Source: Pseudomonadota bacterium | GTDB lineage: Bacteria; Pseudomonadota; Gammaproteobacteria; UBA1113 | Assembly: GCA_021782495.1 (NCBI GenBank) | Contig: JAJXUV010000003.1 | Span: forward strand, 178,671-242,670 | Length of the DNA: 64,000 nucleotides | Direction of reading: 5' to 3' | Shown here: one piece after another, positions 53,465 to 63,831 of the stretch | Position numbering within the stretch: the first letter of the stretch is position 1 | Layout of the letters: each line of letters begins with the position of its first letter | Program-made: the position numbers and the translations under genes | Notes under the pieces: generated by a model | What the model saw: the letters and a program-made list of their open reading frames with translations, nothing else | What the model was told of the DNA's origin: nothing | Database searches by the model: none

Positions 53465-54904
53465 TTATACTAATAATTCCATAAAATAATTCACTGGCAT
53501 CGCTTCTATGGCTTTTTTATCTACGCACAATTGGTAAATTTCTTCGGATTTCAAAGCAGTATAAGCTGTCAACAAATTGGCTTTGAATTTTTCCAGCAAT
53601 AAAGGAATTCCTTCGGAACGACGTCGTCGATGCCCCAGCGGATATTCCACCACCACTTTATCCGTGTGCGTACCATCTTTAAAATATACTTGGATGCTGT
53701 TGGAAATGGCGCGTTTATTTTCATCGTAATAATCTAAGGTAAATTGCGGATCTTCTTCGACAACCATCAAGGATCTCAGTGCATCAATGCGCGGATCGGC
53801 TGCGCGTTCGTCTTCAAAATCATCGGCTGTTAAACGACCAAACAATAAACCTATCGCCACCATGTATTGCAAACAATGATCTCTGTCAGCTGGATTGTAC
53901 AAAGGCCCTGTTTTATCGATGATTCGAATCGCCGGCTCTTGGGTCGTTAAAACGATTTTATCGATTTGACTTAAATTATCCGCCACCAAAGCATGCAATT
54001 TAAAAGCACATTCCACGGCGGTTTGCGAATGGAATTCTGCTGGAAAAGCAATTTTAAATAAAATATTTTCCATGACATAATCACTGTAAGGTCGCGATAC
54101 TTTAAAAGATTCCCCCCCAAAGGACACATCGTAAAATCCCCATTTGGGTGCGGTTAAAGCGCTGGGATAACCCATTTCTCCTTTCATCGCCATCAAAGCC
54201 AATTGCACGCCTCGTGCTGTCGCATCGCCGGCGGCCCAAGATTTGCGAGAACCGGTGTTCGGTGCGTGTCGATAGGTTCTTAAACTTTGTCCATCCACAA
54301 AAGCCAAAGAAAGGGCATTCAAAATTTGCGTTTCTGTGCCGCCCAATAAATGCGTGACGACGGCTGTGGTGGCAACTTTAACCAAAATAACGTGATCCAA
54401 ACCCACTCGATTAAAAGAATTTTCCAAAGCCAATACGCCTTGAATTTCATGCGCCTTAATCATCGCGAGAAAAACATCGCGCATCGTTAAGGGCGCTAAG
54501 CCCCTGTAAATGCGTTGTTGAGACAGCATATCGGCGACAGCTAAAATGCCACCAATATTGTCGGAAGGATGGCCCCACTCTGCCGCCAACCATGTGTCGT
54601 TAAAATCGAGCCAACGGATCATGGCGCTCATGTCGAAAGCCGCTGTAATGGGATCTAAAACATAAGGAGTGCCCGGAACGCGCGCGCCATGCGGAACTTG
54701 TGTTCCCGGCACGGTGGGACCTAATAACTTACGACATTCTGCATAACGCAAAGCCAATAGCGCACAACCCAAACTGTCCACAAAATCATAGCGCGCGGTT
54801 TCCAGGGCTTCCTTGGAAGGTTCATGCGGTTTCATCACATATTGCGCTATTCTCTTTAATTCTTCGTCAAAATCGGGACGTTCATTGTTCGTCACATTAC
54901 TCAT
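53465..54904 (-). CDS. prpD: 2-methylcitrate dehydratase PrpD
   Basis: MmgE/PrpD-family dehydratase acting on 2-methylcitrate in propionyl-CoA breakdown. It has [20 protein letters not shown] near residue 95 and [12 protein letters not shown] just after, [14 protein letters not shown] near 225 and [14 protein letters not shown] near 300. Length 479 matches. 153 bp separate it from prpC. No methylisocitrate lyase is in the window. Confidence 0.92.
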   Translation of the reverse strand: MSNVTNNERPDFDEELKRIAQYVMKPHEPSKEALETARYDFVDSLGCALLALRYAECRKLLGPTVPGTQVPHGARVPGTPYVLDPITAAFDMSAMIRWLDFNDTWLAAEWGHPSDNIGGILAVADMLSQQRIYRGLAPLTMRDVFLAMIKAHEIQGVLALENSFNRVGLDHVILVKVATTAVVTHLLGGTETQILNALSLAFVDGQSLRTYRHAPNTGSRKSWAAGDATARGVQLALMAMKGEMGYPSALTAPKWGFYDVSFGGESFKVSRPYSDYVMENILFKIAFPAEFHSQTAVECAFKLHALVADNLSQIDKIVLTTQEPAIRIIDKTGPLYNPADRDHCLQYMVAIGLLFGRLTADDFEDERAADPRIDALRSLMVVEEDPQFTLDYYDENKRAISNSIQVYFKDGTHTDKVVVEYPLGHRRRRSEGIPLLLEKFKANLLTAYTALKSEEIYQLCVDKKAIEAMPVNYFMELLV

Positions 54905-54949
54905 ACTGATATTTCCTTAACACGATGTGTCATCCTCGGCGATGATTTT

Positions 54950-55014
54950 GTCATTCCTGCGAAAGCAAGAATCCAGTGAATTTAAAACTGGATCCATGCT
55001 TTCGCAGGAATGAC
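54950..55014. repeat. Family B palindrome (two facing units) between prpC and prpD
   Basis: GTCATTCCTGCGAAAGCAAG facing CATGCTTTCGCAGGAATGAC with ATCCAG/CTGGAT inner ends. A related single half (TTGCCGTTCGCAGGGATAAC) stands next to it at 55021. Single-base changes at matching places show some pairing loss. Confidence 0.85.
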
Positions 55015-55057
55015 CGCCCCTTGCCGTTCGCAGGGATAACATACTTTTCAAATTTCC

Positions 55058-56179
55058 TCATCGATTCGCAATAGCCACAAAAGGCCGCGGTTCAGGACCT
55101 ATGTATTCCGCCCCTGGCCGAATAATTTTATTATTTTGTCTTTGTTCTATCACATGTGCGGACCAACCCGCAATACGCGCAAACACAAAAATCGGTGTAA
55201 ATAATTCGGTAGGAATGTCGCAAAAATGATAAGCAGCGGCACTGTAAAAATCCAGATTCGGAAACATATGTTTTTCATCGCGCATCATTTTATCTATCAT
55301 TTCTGCAACGGGATAAATCACTTTATCTCCACGCAAGGCCGCCAATTTTTTAGCCCAACCTTGAATAATGTCAGAACGCGGATCGCGTATTTTATAGACG
55401 GCATGACCAAAACCCATGATTTTTTCTTTACGGGCCAATCTATCCAACAAACCTGCTTTAGCTTCTGCCGGCGTTTGATACGCTTCTATCAATTCCATCG
55501 CCGCTTCATTGGCACCACCATGCAAAGGTCCTCGCAAGGTACCAATGGCCGAAGTAATAGCAGAATAAAAATCGCTGAGCGTCGCTGTTGTGACGCGTGC
55601 AGCAAAAGTTGAGGCATTGAATTCATGCTCAGCGTATAAAATCAAAGATTGATCCACGGCTTCAGACACCATCGCTTCTGGTTTTCTTTGCAACAACAAT
55701 TCCAGAAAATGCGCAGCAACCCCATCGGCCTCGGTATGCGTGTCAATTTCGCGACCCAAATGGTGCCACTGATACCAATACATCACTATGGAAGGAAAAA
55801 GTGCCATTAAACGATCGGCAATGTCGCATTGTTGCTGCGTGGGATGAGTTTCGGATTCGAGGGTCCCTAAAAAAGCACAACCTACTTTCAAGACATCCAT
55901 CGGATGCGCTGTGCGGGGAATTAATTTCAAAACTATTTTCAATGCTTCGGGCAAATCACGCAAAGATTTTAATTTTTGTTGATAGGCTGCTAGTTTTGAT
56001 TGATTCGGCAATTCTCCATAAATAAGTAAATACGCCACTTCTTCAAAACACGCCTGACCCACCATGTCTTCTATAGAATAGCCTCTATAATGCAGACTAT
56101 TTCCCTCGCTGCCTACCGTACAAATAGCTGTTTGACCTGCGCTAACCCCTTTTAAACCGGCTACGGTTTGATTTGTCAT
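55058..56179 (-). CDS. prpC: 2-methylcitrate synthase
   Basis: Condenses propionyl-CoA with oxaloacetate. Citrate-synthase fold: GLKGVSAGQTAICTVGSEGN at the N-terminus, catalytic His in GPLHGGANEAAMELI near residue 220, KIMGFGHAVYKIRDPRSDII near 262 and the Asp in PNLDFYSAAAYH near 315. The short 373-residue form and the GVSAGQTAI start are typical of methylcitrate synthases rather than the longer citrate synthases; the adjacent prpD supports it. Confidence 0.93.
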   Translation of the reverse strand: MTNQTVAGLKGVSAGQTAICTVGSEGNSLHYRGYSIEDMVGQACFEEVAYLLIYGELPNQSKLAAYQQKLKSLRDLPEALKIVLKLIPRTAHPMDVLKVGCAFLGTLESETHPTQQQCDIADRLMALFPSIVMYWYQWHHLGREIDTHTEADGVAAHFLELLLQRKPEAMVSEAVDQSLILYAEHEFNASTFAARVTTATLSDFYSAITSAIGTLRGPLHGGANEAAMELIEAYQTPAEAKAGLLDRLARKEKIMGFGHAVYKIRDPRSDIIQGWAKKLAALRGDKVIYPVAEMIDKMMRDEKHMFPNLDFYSAAAYHFCDIPTELFTPIFVFARIAGWSAHVIEQRQNNKIIRPGAEYIGPEPRPFVAIANR

Positions 56180-56207
56180 AATAATTTTCCTTAATAATAA
56201 TCAGGCC

Positions 56208-57536
56208 CTAGTCTAACGATACTTCAGGCTCGCCCAAAAACACCGTTTTTTTTTCGCTGGCACTCGTCTCAAAAGTCTCTTTCAACCAATAACGCACAAT
56301 CAACCACCCTATGACAAATATGATGGGTAATACCCCTAGAGCCATTTGATAATTTTGGATGCTGAACACCGGAACACCTTCTGCACGCGTGCCATCCCAA
56401 AAAAAGGACAATAACATACTGGCAACTGGCTGAAATATCGCCCCACTGACCACCACAAACATATTGTTCAAACCAATGGCGGTTCCGACGGTTTCCTCAG
56501 AATTTCCATCTTGTACCACGGCAAAGGCCAGCGATTGTCCGGCAGCTGCCAAACCAAACACAAACATCCAGACACACAAACTGAAATAAGACAAAAGTGG
56601 GCCATACAACAGCATGCCAATACTCGCCATCCCTAAAATCAAACACCCCGACAAGACGGTTTTACGCGTTCTAAACAGATTAGAGATATAACCCGCTAAA
56701 GGGCTCCCTGTCCCCATACCAAGCCAATACCACATTAATACACTGGAAACCGTGCTGGCACTGTAATGGTAGGCCTGCATCAAATAAGGAACACCCCATA
56801 ATTCGGCAAAAACCACGGCAGGAGTCCAAACAATCAGAGAATACAAGCCGATTGCCCAACTTTGAGAATTTTTGAGTACCGAAACTAAACCCCGCACTCC
56901 TTGCGAAGCTTTTTTAGTGGCGGTGACCATACGTTTATGGTGCGCTGGATAATCGCGCACGATCAAAATAATTAAGGCAGCCAAGACAAAGCCAATGCAA
57001 GAAATCACGAAAATCGCCTGCCGCCACCCGGCCGATTGCACGGCATTGGCCAAAGGCGCTTGCCCTAAAATAGAGCCTAAAGCGGACATAAATTGAACAA
57101 TACCAGCCAATATGGCGAAATATCGGGCTGGAAACCAATGGGTCAACAAAACCAAGGTTCCGATAAAAGAAAAAGCTGCTCCAGCGCCGGTTAAAAAACG
57201 GCCGATACAGAGCATCAATAAACTATCGCCCAGACTAAAAAAGAGCCCACCCAAAGCACAAATGGCCGTAGCTGTCGCCAAGATAAAACGCGGACTGAAT
57301 TTGTCATAAGACAGCCCTGCCGGCAATTGCATGGGTGCATAAGCATAAAAGAAAAAAGCAGACATAATCCCAACACCCGTTGCCCCTAAGCCCAATTCGC
57401 CCATTAAGTTGTTGGTAATAACAGAAGGCGCAACTTGTAAAACAAAATCATAGAGATAGAATAAAGAGGCTAAAAAACAGACAAGGCCAGCGCGCACATA
57501 ATAGCGCCAATGCTTAGGGAAATCTTCTGTAGTCAT
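56208..57536 (-). CDS. MFS transporter, substrate unknown
   Basis: 442 residues with twelve hydrophobic helices. The N-terminal half has YDFVLQVAPSVITNNLMGEL and FFFYAYAPMQLPAGLSYDKF, and a central loop lies around residue 205-220 (HHKRMVTATKKASQG). This pattern is common in the numerous Legionellales MFS permeases. It reads in the same direction as prpC, 28 bp before it, so uptake of a propionate-yielding substrate is possible but not shown. Confidence 0.85.
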   Translation of the reverse strand: MTTEDFPKHWRYYVRAGLVCFLASLFYLYDFVLQVAPSVITNNLMGELGLGATGVGIMSAFFFYAYAPMQLPAGLSYDKFSPRFILATATAICALGGLFFSLGDSLLMLCIGRFLTGAGAAFSFIGTLVLLTHWFPARYFAILAGIVQFMSALGSILGQAPLANAVQSAGWRQAIFVISCIGFVLAALIILIVRDYPAHHKRMVTATKKASQGVRGLVSVLKNSQSWAIGLYSLIVWTPAVVFAELWGVPYLMQAYHYSASTVSSVLMWYWLGMGTGSPLAGYISNLFRTRKTVLSGCLILGMASIGMLLYGPLLSYFSLCVWMFVFGLAAAGQSLAFAVVQDGNSEETVGTAIGLNNMFVVVSGAIFQPVASMLLSFFWDGTRAEGVPVFSIQNYQMALGVLPIIFVIGWLIVRYWLKETFETSASEKKTVFLGEPEVSLD

Positions 57537-57645
57537 GGGATAGGACTCCTTTAAATTGAAGAAGATGCGGCCATTGTACTACAATTCATTGCCAAAGTAA
57601 ATTGTCGGTTACTCTCTGCGAGTACCTATCTGGGAATAAAACAAT

Positions 57646-59004
57646 ATGAATCATGAAGATACGCATCTATTCCAATATCCCCTACCCCCTTCTATTTCTT
57701 CCACAGAATGGTTTAGGAAATTAAATGCATATCCCTATCCTATTTTGCTACAGAGTGCCAAACAATCGACGGGACGTTATTGTATTCTCAGTGCTGAACC
57801 TCAATTTACAATTTTAAATGATGGCCAAGAAACACGCTTAATACAAAAAAACGAAACAACCCGAATTGAAGGCGATTCCCTTGAATATCTGATAGCACAA
57901 TTGCCTCCAACCCTTTCGCAAAGCACTTACCCTTTCATAGGCGGCATCATGGGTTATTGGGCTTATGATTGGGGTATAAATTTACATCAAATTCAACGTC
58001 GCATGGCTTCGCACCATGAATTACCTTTATTTCATTTGGGTTTATACGATTGGGCGATCATTGTCGATCACCACCATAAAACTTCAACCTATGTTTCTTA
58101 TCGACAGGATAAAGATCACCTTTCTTTTATAGAAAAACTGTTGAAAACTGAAAATAAAAATACGTCTTTTGAATTAACCAAGCCTTGGGAAAGTAGTATT
58201 GATTATGCTCAATACCAACACGCTTTCTCTCGCATTCAAGAACATTTGCACGCCGGCGATTGTTATCAAGTGAATTTTTCACAACGTTTTTTTGCAGAGT
58301 ACACGGGTGATCCCTGGCAAGCTTATCAAGCATTGACGCAATCTTGCAGTAGTGCTTTCTGTGCTTATTTAAATTGCGGTGATCACCAGATTTTAAGTGT
58401 TTCTCCCGAACGTTTTTTAAAAATTTCCGGCAATCAAGTTGAAACCAAGCCCATTAAAGGAACTCGGCCTCGAGGGAAAACGAAAATAGACGATCAAATT
58501 TTAGCTTTAGAATTACAAATGAGTGAAAAAGATCAAGCTGAAAATATCATGATAGTAGATATGCTCCGCAATGATTTGGGACGTTTGTGTACGGCAGGCA
58601 GTATTTCAGTGCCGTATTTGTGTGCTTTGGAAAGTTACCATAATGTGCACCATTTGGTGAGTACGATTCACGGAACATTGCCGGCAGATTGTCATCCTTT
58701 GCAATTATTAAAAAGCAGTTTCCCAGGTGCTTCCATTACCGGCGCGCCTAAAAAACGCGTGATGGAAATCATCGAAGAATTGGAAACGCACCAACGGCAT
58801 ATTTATTGTGGCACCATTGGGTATTACAGTGTGGATGGACAATTGGACACCAACATCGCCATTCGCACGGCATTGTGTTATGACGGACAGATTGAAATTG
58901 CCGGTGGCGGGGGTATTGTATTGGATTCTGAAGTGACGGAAGAATATCAAGAGATTCAGAATAAGATTGGAATGATGTTAGATTTATTGTCTCTTTCACC
59001 TTGA
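57646..59004 (+). CDS. pabB: Aminodeoxychorismate synthase component I
   Basis: Converts chorismate with glutamine-derived ammonia to 4-amino-4-deoxychorismate for folate. Marks: FIGGIMGYWAYDWGI near residue 100, HAGDCYQVNFSQRF near 200, VSPERFLKI near 255, TKPIKGTRPRG near 270 and the C-terminal SFPGASITGAPKKRVMEII with YCGTIGYYSVDGQLDTNIAI. PIKGT (rather than PIAGT) marks PabB against anthranilate synthase TrpE. Length 452 is typical. Monocistronic. Confidence 0.93.
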   Translation: MNHEDTHLFQYPLPPSISSTEWFRKLNAYPYPILLQSAKQSTGRYCILSAEPQFTILNDGQETRLIQKNETTRIEGDSLEYLIAQLPPTLSQSTYPFIGGIMGYWAYDWGINLHQIQRRMASHHELPLFHLGLYDWAIIVDHHHKTSTYVSYRQDKDHLSFIEKLLKTENKNTSFELTKPWESSIDYAQYQHAFSRIQEHLHAGDCYQVNFSQRFFAEYTGDPWQAYQALTQSCSSAFCAYLNCGDHQILSVSPERFLKISGNQVETKPIKGTRPRGKTKIDDQILALELQMSEKDQAENIMIVDMLRNDLGRLCTAGSISVPYLCALESYHNVHHLVSTIHGTLPADCHPLQLLKSSFPGASITGAPKKRVMEIIEELETHQRHIYCGTIGYYSVDGQLDTNIAIRTALCYDGQIEIAGGGGIVLDSEVTEEYQEIQNKIGMMLDLLSLSP

Positions 59005-59011
59005 TCGCTGT

Positions 59012-59076
59012 AACCGCGCCGCGACCGTGAGGGAGCGGTGAAATGACAACCGCTCCCTCACGGTCGCAGCTCGGTT
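59012..59076. repeat. Family A palindrome between pabB and the DedA-PAP2 gene
   Basis: AACCGCGCCGCGACCGTGAG facing CTCACGGTCGCAGCTCGGTT around a GCGGTGAAATGACAACCGC centre, 65 bp, between two convergent genes. It may serve as a shared 3' end structure. Confidence 0.8.
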
Positions 59077-59085
59077 AGAACATTG

Positions 59086-61122
59086 CTATCTCGCGCGTAT
59101 CAACAACACCCCGCCCCGCCATTGCTGATCCGAAATATTCGGCGGTAGCAAGCTGGAACTTAAATTTAAATGTCGCATGATAAAGCCATCCATTTCATCG
59201 CTGAGATATGCGGTAGGCGGTGGCATATCATTTAAGGTCACGGCAACGCCGCCATATTTTAAAGGATGACGCGTGATTTTTTCATAGCTAACCGTTCCAT
59301 ACCACAAAGGATTGGCTTCGTCCAACACATCTACATTCGCTGCCCACAAACGCAATACCACGACCGTCGTTTCATTATTTTCTAAGGTATGAACAAAGAC
59401 TGCAGCAGGCGCTTTGCCTTGATACAACAATGGAAATAAGGTCAAGCGATTGTTGTCATTGGAATTCGCCAGATGATTGACGGCGTTGATCCAAGGGGAA
59501 CGGGGTAAAAGAATCCAATCGTTTTTTTGCAATCTTGCTGCAATGTGATCTAAATTATCTACCCATTGCACATTTATTAAATCTCGCACACGACCCAATC
59601 TGTCTTTTCGATAAATCAACACTTCGGTATTGGTTTGTCGCCACCACTGTTTGGCGGCAATTTCATGCTTGGGCCAAACAGGCACATAATCCATACTGTC
59701 TTTTTTGAAATAGGTGGTGATTTGAATACCCAGAAAAACAAAAAAAGCAATTGCCAAAATACTATTCAAGATTTTGAGAGAAAATTGCGGCGCTGCTTTA
59801 CACCGAAAAGAAATGGTCACCAACATCGCTGAAATCCATCCGGCCAATAAGCCCCCTAAAATATCGGTAAACCAATGTGCGCCCAAATACAAACGACTAA
59901 AAGCAATCAGTGTGATCACAGCAGCCGCACTGCCATAGATCAAACGGCGGTATTGTGGAAGAAATCGTTCTAACACGATGGCATAAAAACCATAAAGCGC
60001 CATCGCCAAAGTGGTGTGTCCACTGGGATAAGAATTGCTGCCATCGATCCCTACCAATCCGCCGGGACGGGGCAAATGAAAGAGGATTTTGCTCACCGAA
60101 ACAATGCCATAACTCAGCAAAACCACGGCAATCCAATGGCACAGTGTATACCATTGTCTACGCCAAGCTAGCCACAAAAATGCGACTGCAAGCGTTGCCC
60201 CCAAAACCGCGCGATCGCCCATGTAGGTGATCACAATCATAATCTTTTCTAATTTAGGCGCATACAAATTGCGCAGCACTTGGTTGATGGGAACATTCCA
60301 ATCGGATAAGCCACTATGCTGCACGACCATAAACGTTAAGATTAAAAACAAGACGCCGGCAATCACGACGCCCACCAACAAATTTAATTGATGATGCCCT
60401 TCTTGTCGAGCTGGATCTTGTAGCAAGCGATACAAGGGATTAATTTTAGGCGTATGCTTAATGGCTTCCCACAGTTTATCCATACAAAAGCTGAACCAAT
60501 CTAATATTTTAAAGAATAAAATTTTAATCAGCCAGGCGGTCAAACACAAAACCAGCAACACACCCAAGATCAATAAAATAAATTGCGTGGCCACTTCGGG
60601 CGCAAATTGCAAAGCGGCTAAACCAATCAAAATACCCGGTGCGATATAAGCAGGCGCCCATAACACAGCGGAAGTCACATTGGAAAAAAGAAAACGCCAA
60701 GAATTCATGCGCAACATGCCGGCAATCACTGGAACGATGGGTCTCACGGGAGAAAAGCGGGCTAAAAACACACTCTTACCGCCGTGTGCTGCAAAAAATT
60801 GTTCACCCTTTAAGAAAAATTTAGGATACCGTCTAAAGGGCCAAATAGTGTGAATGCTGTCCTTGAAATGATAACCCAATCTGTAACTGAGCCCATCGCC
60901 CACAATCGCGCCTAAAATGGCTGCCAGTAAAGTTGACCACAAAGGTAAAATGTCGACGCCCACTAAAATACCCGCAGCCGTCATCATCAATGAACCGGGG
61001 ATCAACAAACCCACAAAGGCCAGAGATTCAAATAAAGAAATGATAAAGACTAAGAACAAACCAATCGTCGTATGCGCTTGCATCCATCCTAAAAAAGGTT
61101 TCAAATAACTAAAAAATTCCAT
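59086..61122 (-). CDS. DedA-PAP2-LssY fusion membrane protein
   Basis: 678 residues from ATG 61120-61122. N-terminal DedA/VTT domain (1 to about 210; ESLAFVGLLIPGSLMM, FLARFSPVRPIVPVIAGM), a linker with two helices, a PAP2 acid phosphatase domain (about 270-455; KILFHLPRPGG, SYPSGHTTLAMALYG, SRLYLGAHWFTDILGG, all three catalytic motifs), and a periplasmic LssY-type C-terminal domain (about 490-678). DedA proteins move lipids across membranes and PAP2 removes lipid phosphates; together likely recycling of undecaprenyl pyrophosphate or remodelling of phospholipids. LssY was named in Legionella secretion-linked loci. Confidence 0.88.
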   Translation of the reverse strand: MEFFSYLKPFLGWMQAHTTIGLFLVFIISLFESLAFVGLLIPGSLMMTAAGILVGVDILPLWSTLLAAILGAIVGDGLSYRLGYHFKDSIHTIWPFRRYPKFFLKGEQFFAAHGGKSVFLARFSPVRPIVPVIAGMLRMNSWRFLFSNVTSAVLWAPAYIAPGILIGLAALQFAPEVATQFILLILGVLLVLCLTAWLIKILFFKILDWFSFCMDKLWEAIKHTPKINPLYRLLQDPARQEGHHQLNLLVGVVIAGVLFLILTFMVVQHSGLSDWNVPINQVLRNLYAPKLEKIMIVITYMGDRAVLGATLAVAFLWLAWRRQWYTLCHWIAVVLLSYGIVSVSKILFHLPRPGGLVGIDGSNSYPSGHTTLAMALYGFYAIVLERFLPQYRRLIYGSAAAVITLIAFSRLYLGAHWFTDILGGLLAGWISAMLVTISFRCKAAPQFSLKILNSILAIAFFVFLGIQITTYFKKDSMDYVPVWPKHEIAAKQWWRQTNTEVLIYRKDRLGRVRDLINVQWVDNLDHIAARLQKNDWILLPRSPWINAVNHLANSNDNNRLTLFPLLYQGKAPAAVFVHTLENNETTVVVLRLWAANVDVLDEANPLWYGTVSYEKITRHPLKYGGVAVTLNDMPPPTAYLSDEMDGFIMRHLNLSSSLLPPNISDQQWRGGVLLIRAR

Positions 61123-61202
61123 TCCTATGGATCCTAGTAACATGCCTTCAATCAATCTAACAACTCCACTTTCTCGTACATTGAGATGGAAGTACTCTAC
61201 TA

Positions 61203-62177
61203 TCAATCAATTAAGTCGCCCTTTGCTTGTAAATCCGCGTGATAAGAAGAACGCACCAAAGGCCCGCTGGCCACATGGCTAAATCCTAATTGCTTGGCCA
61301 ATTGAGCCAATTGCTTAAATTCCGCTGGCGGAACATAACGCATCACCGGTGAATGGTACAAACTCGGTTGTAAATATTGTCCGATGGTCACCATATTCAC
61401 ATCGTGTTCACGCAAATCAGCCAACACATTTTCAACTTCAGGCAATTCCTCTCCCAATCCTAACATAATACCCGATTTGGTCAAGATGTGGGGGAACCGC
61501 GCTTTAAATTGTTTCAACAACTGCAATGAAAAAGCATAATCCGAACCTGGACGCACTTGTTTGTACAAACGCGGCACGGTTTCAATGTTGTGGTTAAACA
61601 CATCCGGCGGCGCTTCCGATAAGGTATCCAAAGCGATTTCCATGCGGCCTCTAAAATCAGGTACCAAAGATTCTATTTGTATCTGAGGAGAACTCGCGCG
61701 AATGGCTTGGTGACAAGCCACAAAATGGCTGGCGCCCCCATCGCGTAAATCATCGCGATCCACGGAAGTAATCACCACATAACGCAATTGCATCGCTGCG
61801 ATGGTGCGTGCCAAGTTGGCAGGTTCTTCGGGATCCAAAGGATCGGGTCTGCCATGACCCACATCGCAAAAAGTACAACGGCGCGTGCATTTGTCGCCCA
61901 TGATCATAAAGGTGGCCGTCCCATGACTGAAACATTCCGGCAAATTGGGACAAGAAGCTTCTTCACACACCGTAACCAAACGATTTTCTCTCAAAGTTTC
62001 TTTTAAGCTCGTCACCACCGCGGAATTGCGCGGCAATTTAATGCGTATCCAATCGGGTTTGGGCAAAGGTTCAGTTGTCATTTCAATTTTAATCGGCACG
62101 CGGCGCATTTTCGCCTCGCCCTTTTGTTTGATGCTGGGATCAGGTATAGATGGATTCAACATAAGGTTTATCACCAT
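61203..62177 (-). CDS. lipA: Lipoyl synthase
   Basis: Radical SAM enzyme that adds two sulfurs to protein-bound octanoyl groups. Auxiliary cluster Cys in [13 protein letters not shown], radical SAM motif [26 protein letters not shown] and the C-terminal RSSYHAD with its conserved Ser. The start is uncertain: 62177 (324 residues), 62162 (319) or 62108 (301); only the last has a good binding site (GAGG), while the first two overlap lipB and give a usual length. Downstream partner of lipB. Confidence 0.93.
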   Translation of the reverse strand: MVINLMLNPSIPDPSIKQKGEAKMRRVPIKIEMTTEPLPKPDWIRIKLPRNSAVVTSLKETLRENRLVTVCEEASCPNLPECFSHGTATFMIMGDKCTRRCTFCDVGHGRPDPLDPEEPANLARTIAAMQLRYVVITSVDRDDLRDGGASHFVACHQAIRASSPQIQIESLVPDFRGRMEIALDTLSEAPPDVFNHNIETVPRLYKQVRPGSDYAFSLQLLKQFKARFPHILTKSGIMLGLGEELPEVENVLADLREHDVNMVTIGQYLQPSLYHSPVMRYVPPAEFKQLAQLAKQLGFSHVASGPLVRSSYHADLQAKGDLID

Positions 62178-62787
62178 AACAAAATTGTTTTAAATAAGCC
62201 AACAAAGGTTGCGCCAAATCAAAAATAGAGCGCACTTCAGTCCAATCAGACCATTGTGCCATTTGAATATTCGCTAAACCACAGGGGTTAATTCGTTTAA
62301 AGGGACTCAAATCCATATCCACATTAAAACTCAAGCCATGATAAGAACAGCCTTTTTTCACTCTCAAACCCAAAGAAGCCATTTTAGCCCCTTGCACATA
62401 GACTCCGGGCGCCTTATCTCGTCTAGCCGCAAGGATACCATAATCAGCCGATAAACGGATCACCGATTCTTCAATAGCACACACAAACTGACGAATGGGC
62501 AATTGTAAACGCCGAATATCCAATAAGAAATAGACTATTAATTGACCAGGCCCATGGTAGGTGACTTGCCCGCCCCTATCGACTTGCACAACCGGAATAT
62601 CACCAGGGTTTAAAATATGTTCAGATTTACCATTTTGACCTTGGGTAAAAACAGGCGAATGCTCTAAGAACCAAACCTCATCGGCACTGTTTTCATCACG
62701 ATTCTCCGTATAGGCTTTCATTTTCTGCCAAACCGGTTCATAGTCATTCAAACCTAAGTAACGGATATTTAAGGAAATAGCTGACAT
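62140..62787 (-). CDS. lipB: Octanoyl-(acyl carrier protein):protein N-octanoyltransferase
   Basis: Attaches octanoate from ACP to lipoyl domains before LipA acts. Marks: [20 protein letters not shown] near residue 70 (substrate pocket), [20 protein letters not shown] near 130 with catalytic Lys, and [11 protein letters not shown] with the catalytic Cys near 168. Length 215 is normal. It overlaps the longer lipA forms. Confidence 0.95.
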   Translation of the reverse strand: MSAISLNIRYLGLNDYEPVWQKMKAYTENRDENSADEVWFLEHSPVFTQGQNGKSEHILNPGDIPVVQVDRGGQVTYHGPGQLIVYFLLDIRRLQLPIRQFVCAIEESVIRLSADYGILAARRDKAPGVYVQGAKMASLGLRVKKGCSYHGLSFNVDMDLSPFKRINPCGLANIQMAQWSDWTEVRSIFDLAQPLLAYLKQFCYGDKPYVESIYT

Positions 62788-62865
62788 AAAAGAATTTTTC
62801 TTGCAAATTTAATTATGGGCGTATTTTATCGCATAATGCCGCCACTATCAAAATTGGGGATGAAT

Positions 62866-63057
62866 ATGCAGCAGATTATCGAAATTCTTGCAGTTTTCGC
62901 CGCATTTATTTCAGTTTATTACTCAATTCACCGAAATATGTTAGTTTGGCCAACGAGTTTGGTTCCGGTACTTTTGGCTTTTAACCAATGTCGTGTCTAT
63001 TGATGCTTATCTCTTGAACGGAATTTACCTAACGGCTTTTCTTTATCCAGAGCCCGT
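62866..63057 (+). pseudogene. pnuC: Remnant of a PnuC-type vitamin/NMN transporter
   Basis: The reading frame QQIIEILAVFAAFISVYYSI, then HRNMLVWPTSLVPVLLAF and NQCRVY, matches the first two helices of PnuC. It ends in a stop at 63001; skipping one T there continues the frame as DAYLLNGIYLTAFLYPEPVD, which fits the next PnuC helix. So a one-base insertion broke the gene, and only about 65 of some 200 codons remain before the DUF2442 gene. ATG 62866 has GGGG 6 nt before it. Divergent from lipB. Confidence 0.6.
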
Positions 63058-63312
63058 TGACTTAAGTAAATGCTCGTACAGATAACTCGGAGCTAAATCT
63101 GCTCCGTTGCTCCAACATATTGTACCCAAATCTGCGTTAACAAAAACTTCTTCAAAAAAGACTCTATCTTTCAATGGAGCAAATACACCGACAAAGGGAA
63201 CTAGCTTTGCGATATCAAGTTCCCCTGCTCTACCATCTTCAAATTGCACATACAGACGATAACGGTCTAAAACTTTTACTTTAACTACGTCTACATCATA
63301 AGTACACATCAT
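63043..63312 (-). CDS. DUF2442 domain protein
   Basis: 89 residues from ATG 63310-63312, with GGAG 5 nt before it. The small beta-rich domain with LYVQFEDGRAGELDIAKLV and VNADLGTICWSNGADLAPSY is characteristic of DUF2442. Such genes are very often next to DUF4160 genes, as here; the pair has been suggested to be toxin-antitoxin-like, with no proof known to me. Its 3' end overlaps the pnuC remnant by about 15 bp. Confidence 0.85.
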   Translation of the reverse strand: MMCTYDVDVVKVKVLDRYRLYVQFEDGRAGELDIAKLVPFVGVFAPLKDRVFFEEVFVNADLGTICWSNGADLAPSYLYEHLLKSTGSG

Positions 63313-63314
63313 AT

Positions 63315-63575
63315 TTACTCCAATGGGGCAATCGGATGTAAGCCATGAAACTCTTTGGCCAATGCCCAGTTTTCTAACAATTCTTGTTGATGCAAGCCCG
63401 CCCACTCTATCGCCAAACCCAGCACTTTAGTTGGTAATTTCCCCTTCAAAAGAACAAGATCTTTAATGGATATGGCGGCTCTATGTTCATTATAGCGCAC
63501 ATGGAAATGAGGTGGATTATGTTCTTGATAATACATCACAATAATCATCCCCAAAAAACGACTAATCTCTGGCAT
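63315..63575 (-). CDS. DUF4160 domain protein
   Basis: 86 residues: MPEISRFLGMIIVMYYQEHN followed by PPHFHVRYNEHRAAISI, the defining PPHFH motif of DUF4160. Partner of the DUF2442 gene that starts 2 bp downstream. The role in a toxin-antitoxin-like module is by gene pairing only. It probably arrived by transfer, because it sits on a broken transporter gene. Confidence 0.85.
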   Translation of the reverse strand: MPEISRFLGMIIVMYYQEHNPPHFHVRYNEHRAAISIKDLVLLKGKLPTKVLGLAIEWAGLHQQELLENWALAKEFHGLHPIAPLE

Positions 63576-63702
63576 ATTTTAGCTCACAACAAAATTTATA
63601 TACTGACATGGTAACATTATCAAGCACTTAATGCATCTAACATAACATACTTTATATATAAAAAGAAACAATACTTCGTGAATTCAAAGCACTTGATTGA
63701 AC

Positions 63703-63731
63703 TTGCATCCTCCCTTATATTTGAGTATAGT
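63703..63731 (+). promoter_or_regulatory. Predicted promoter of tRNA-Lys
   Basis: TTGCAT (63703-63708), 17-bp spacer, TATAGT (63726-63731), 8 bp before the tRNA 5' end. The region 63576-63702 is AT-rich with no gene. Confidence 0.5.
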
Positions 63732-63739
63732 AATTCCGC

Positions 63740-63812
<73 letters not shown>

Positions 63813-63831
63813 TGAAAAAATCGCGCAGAAT

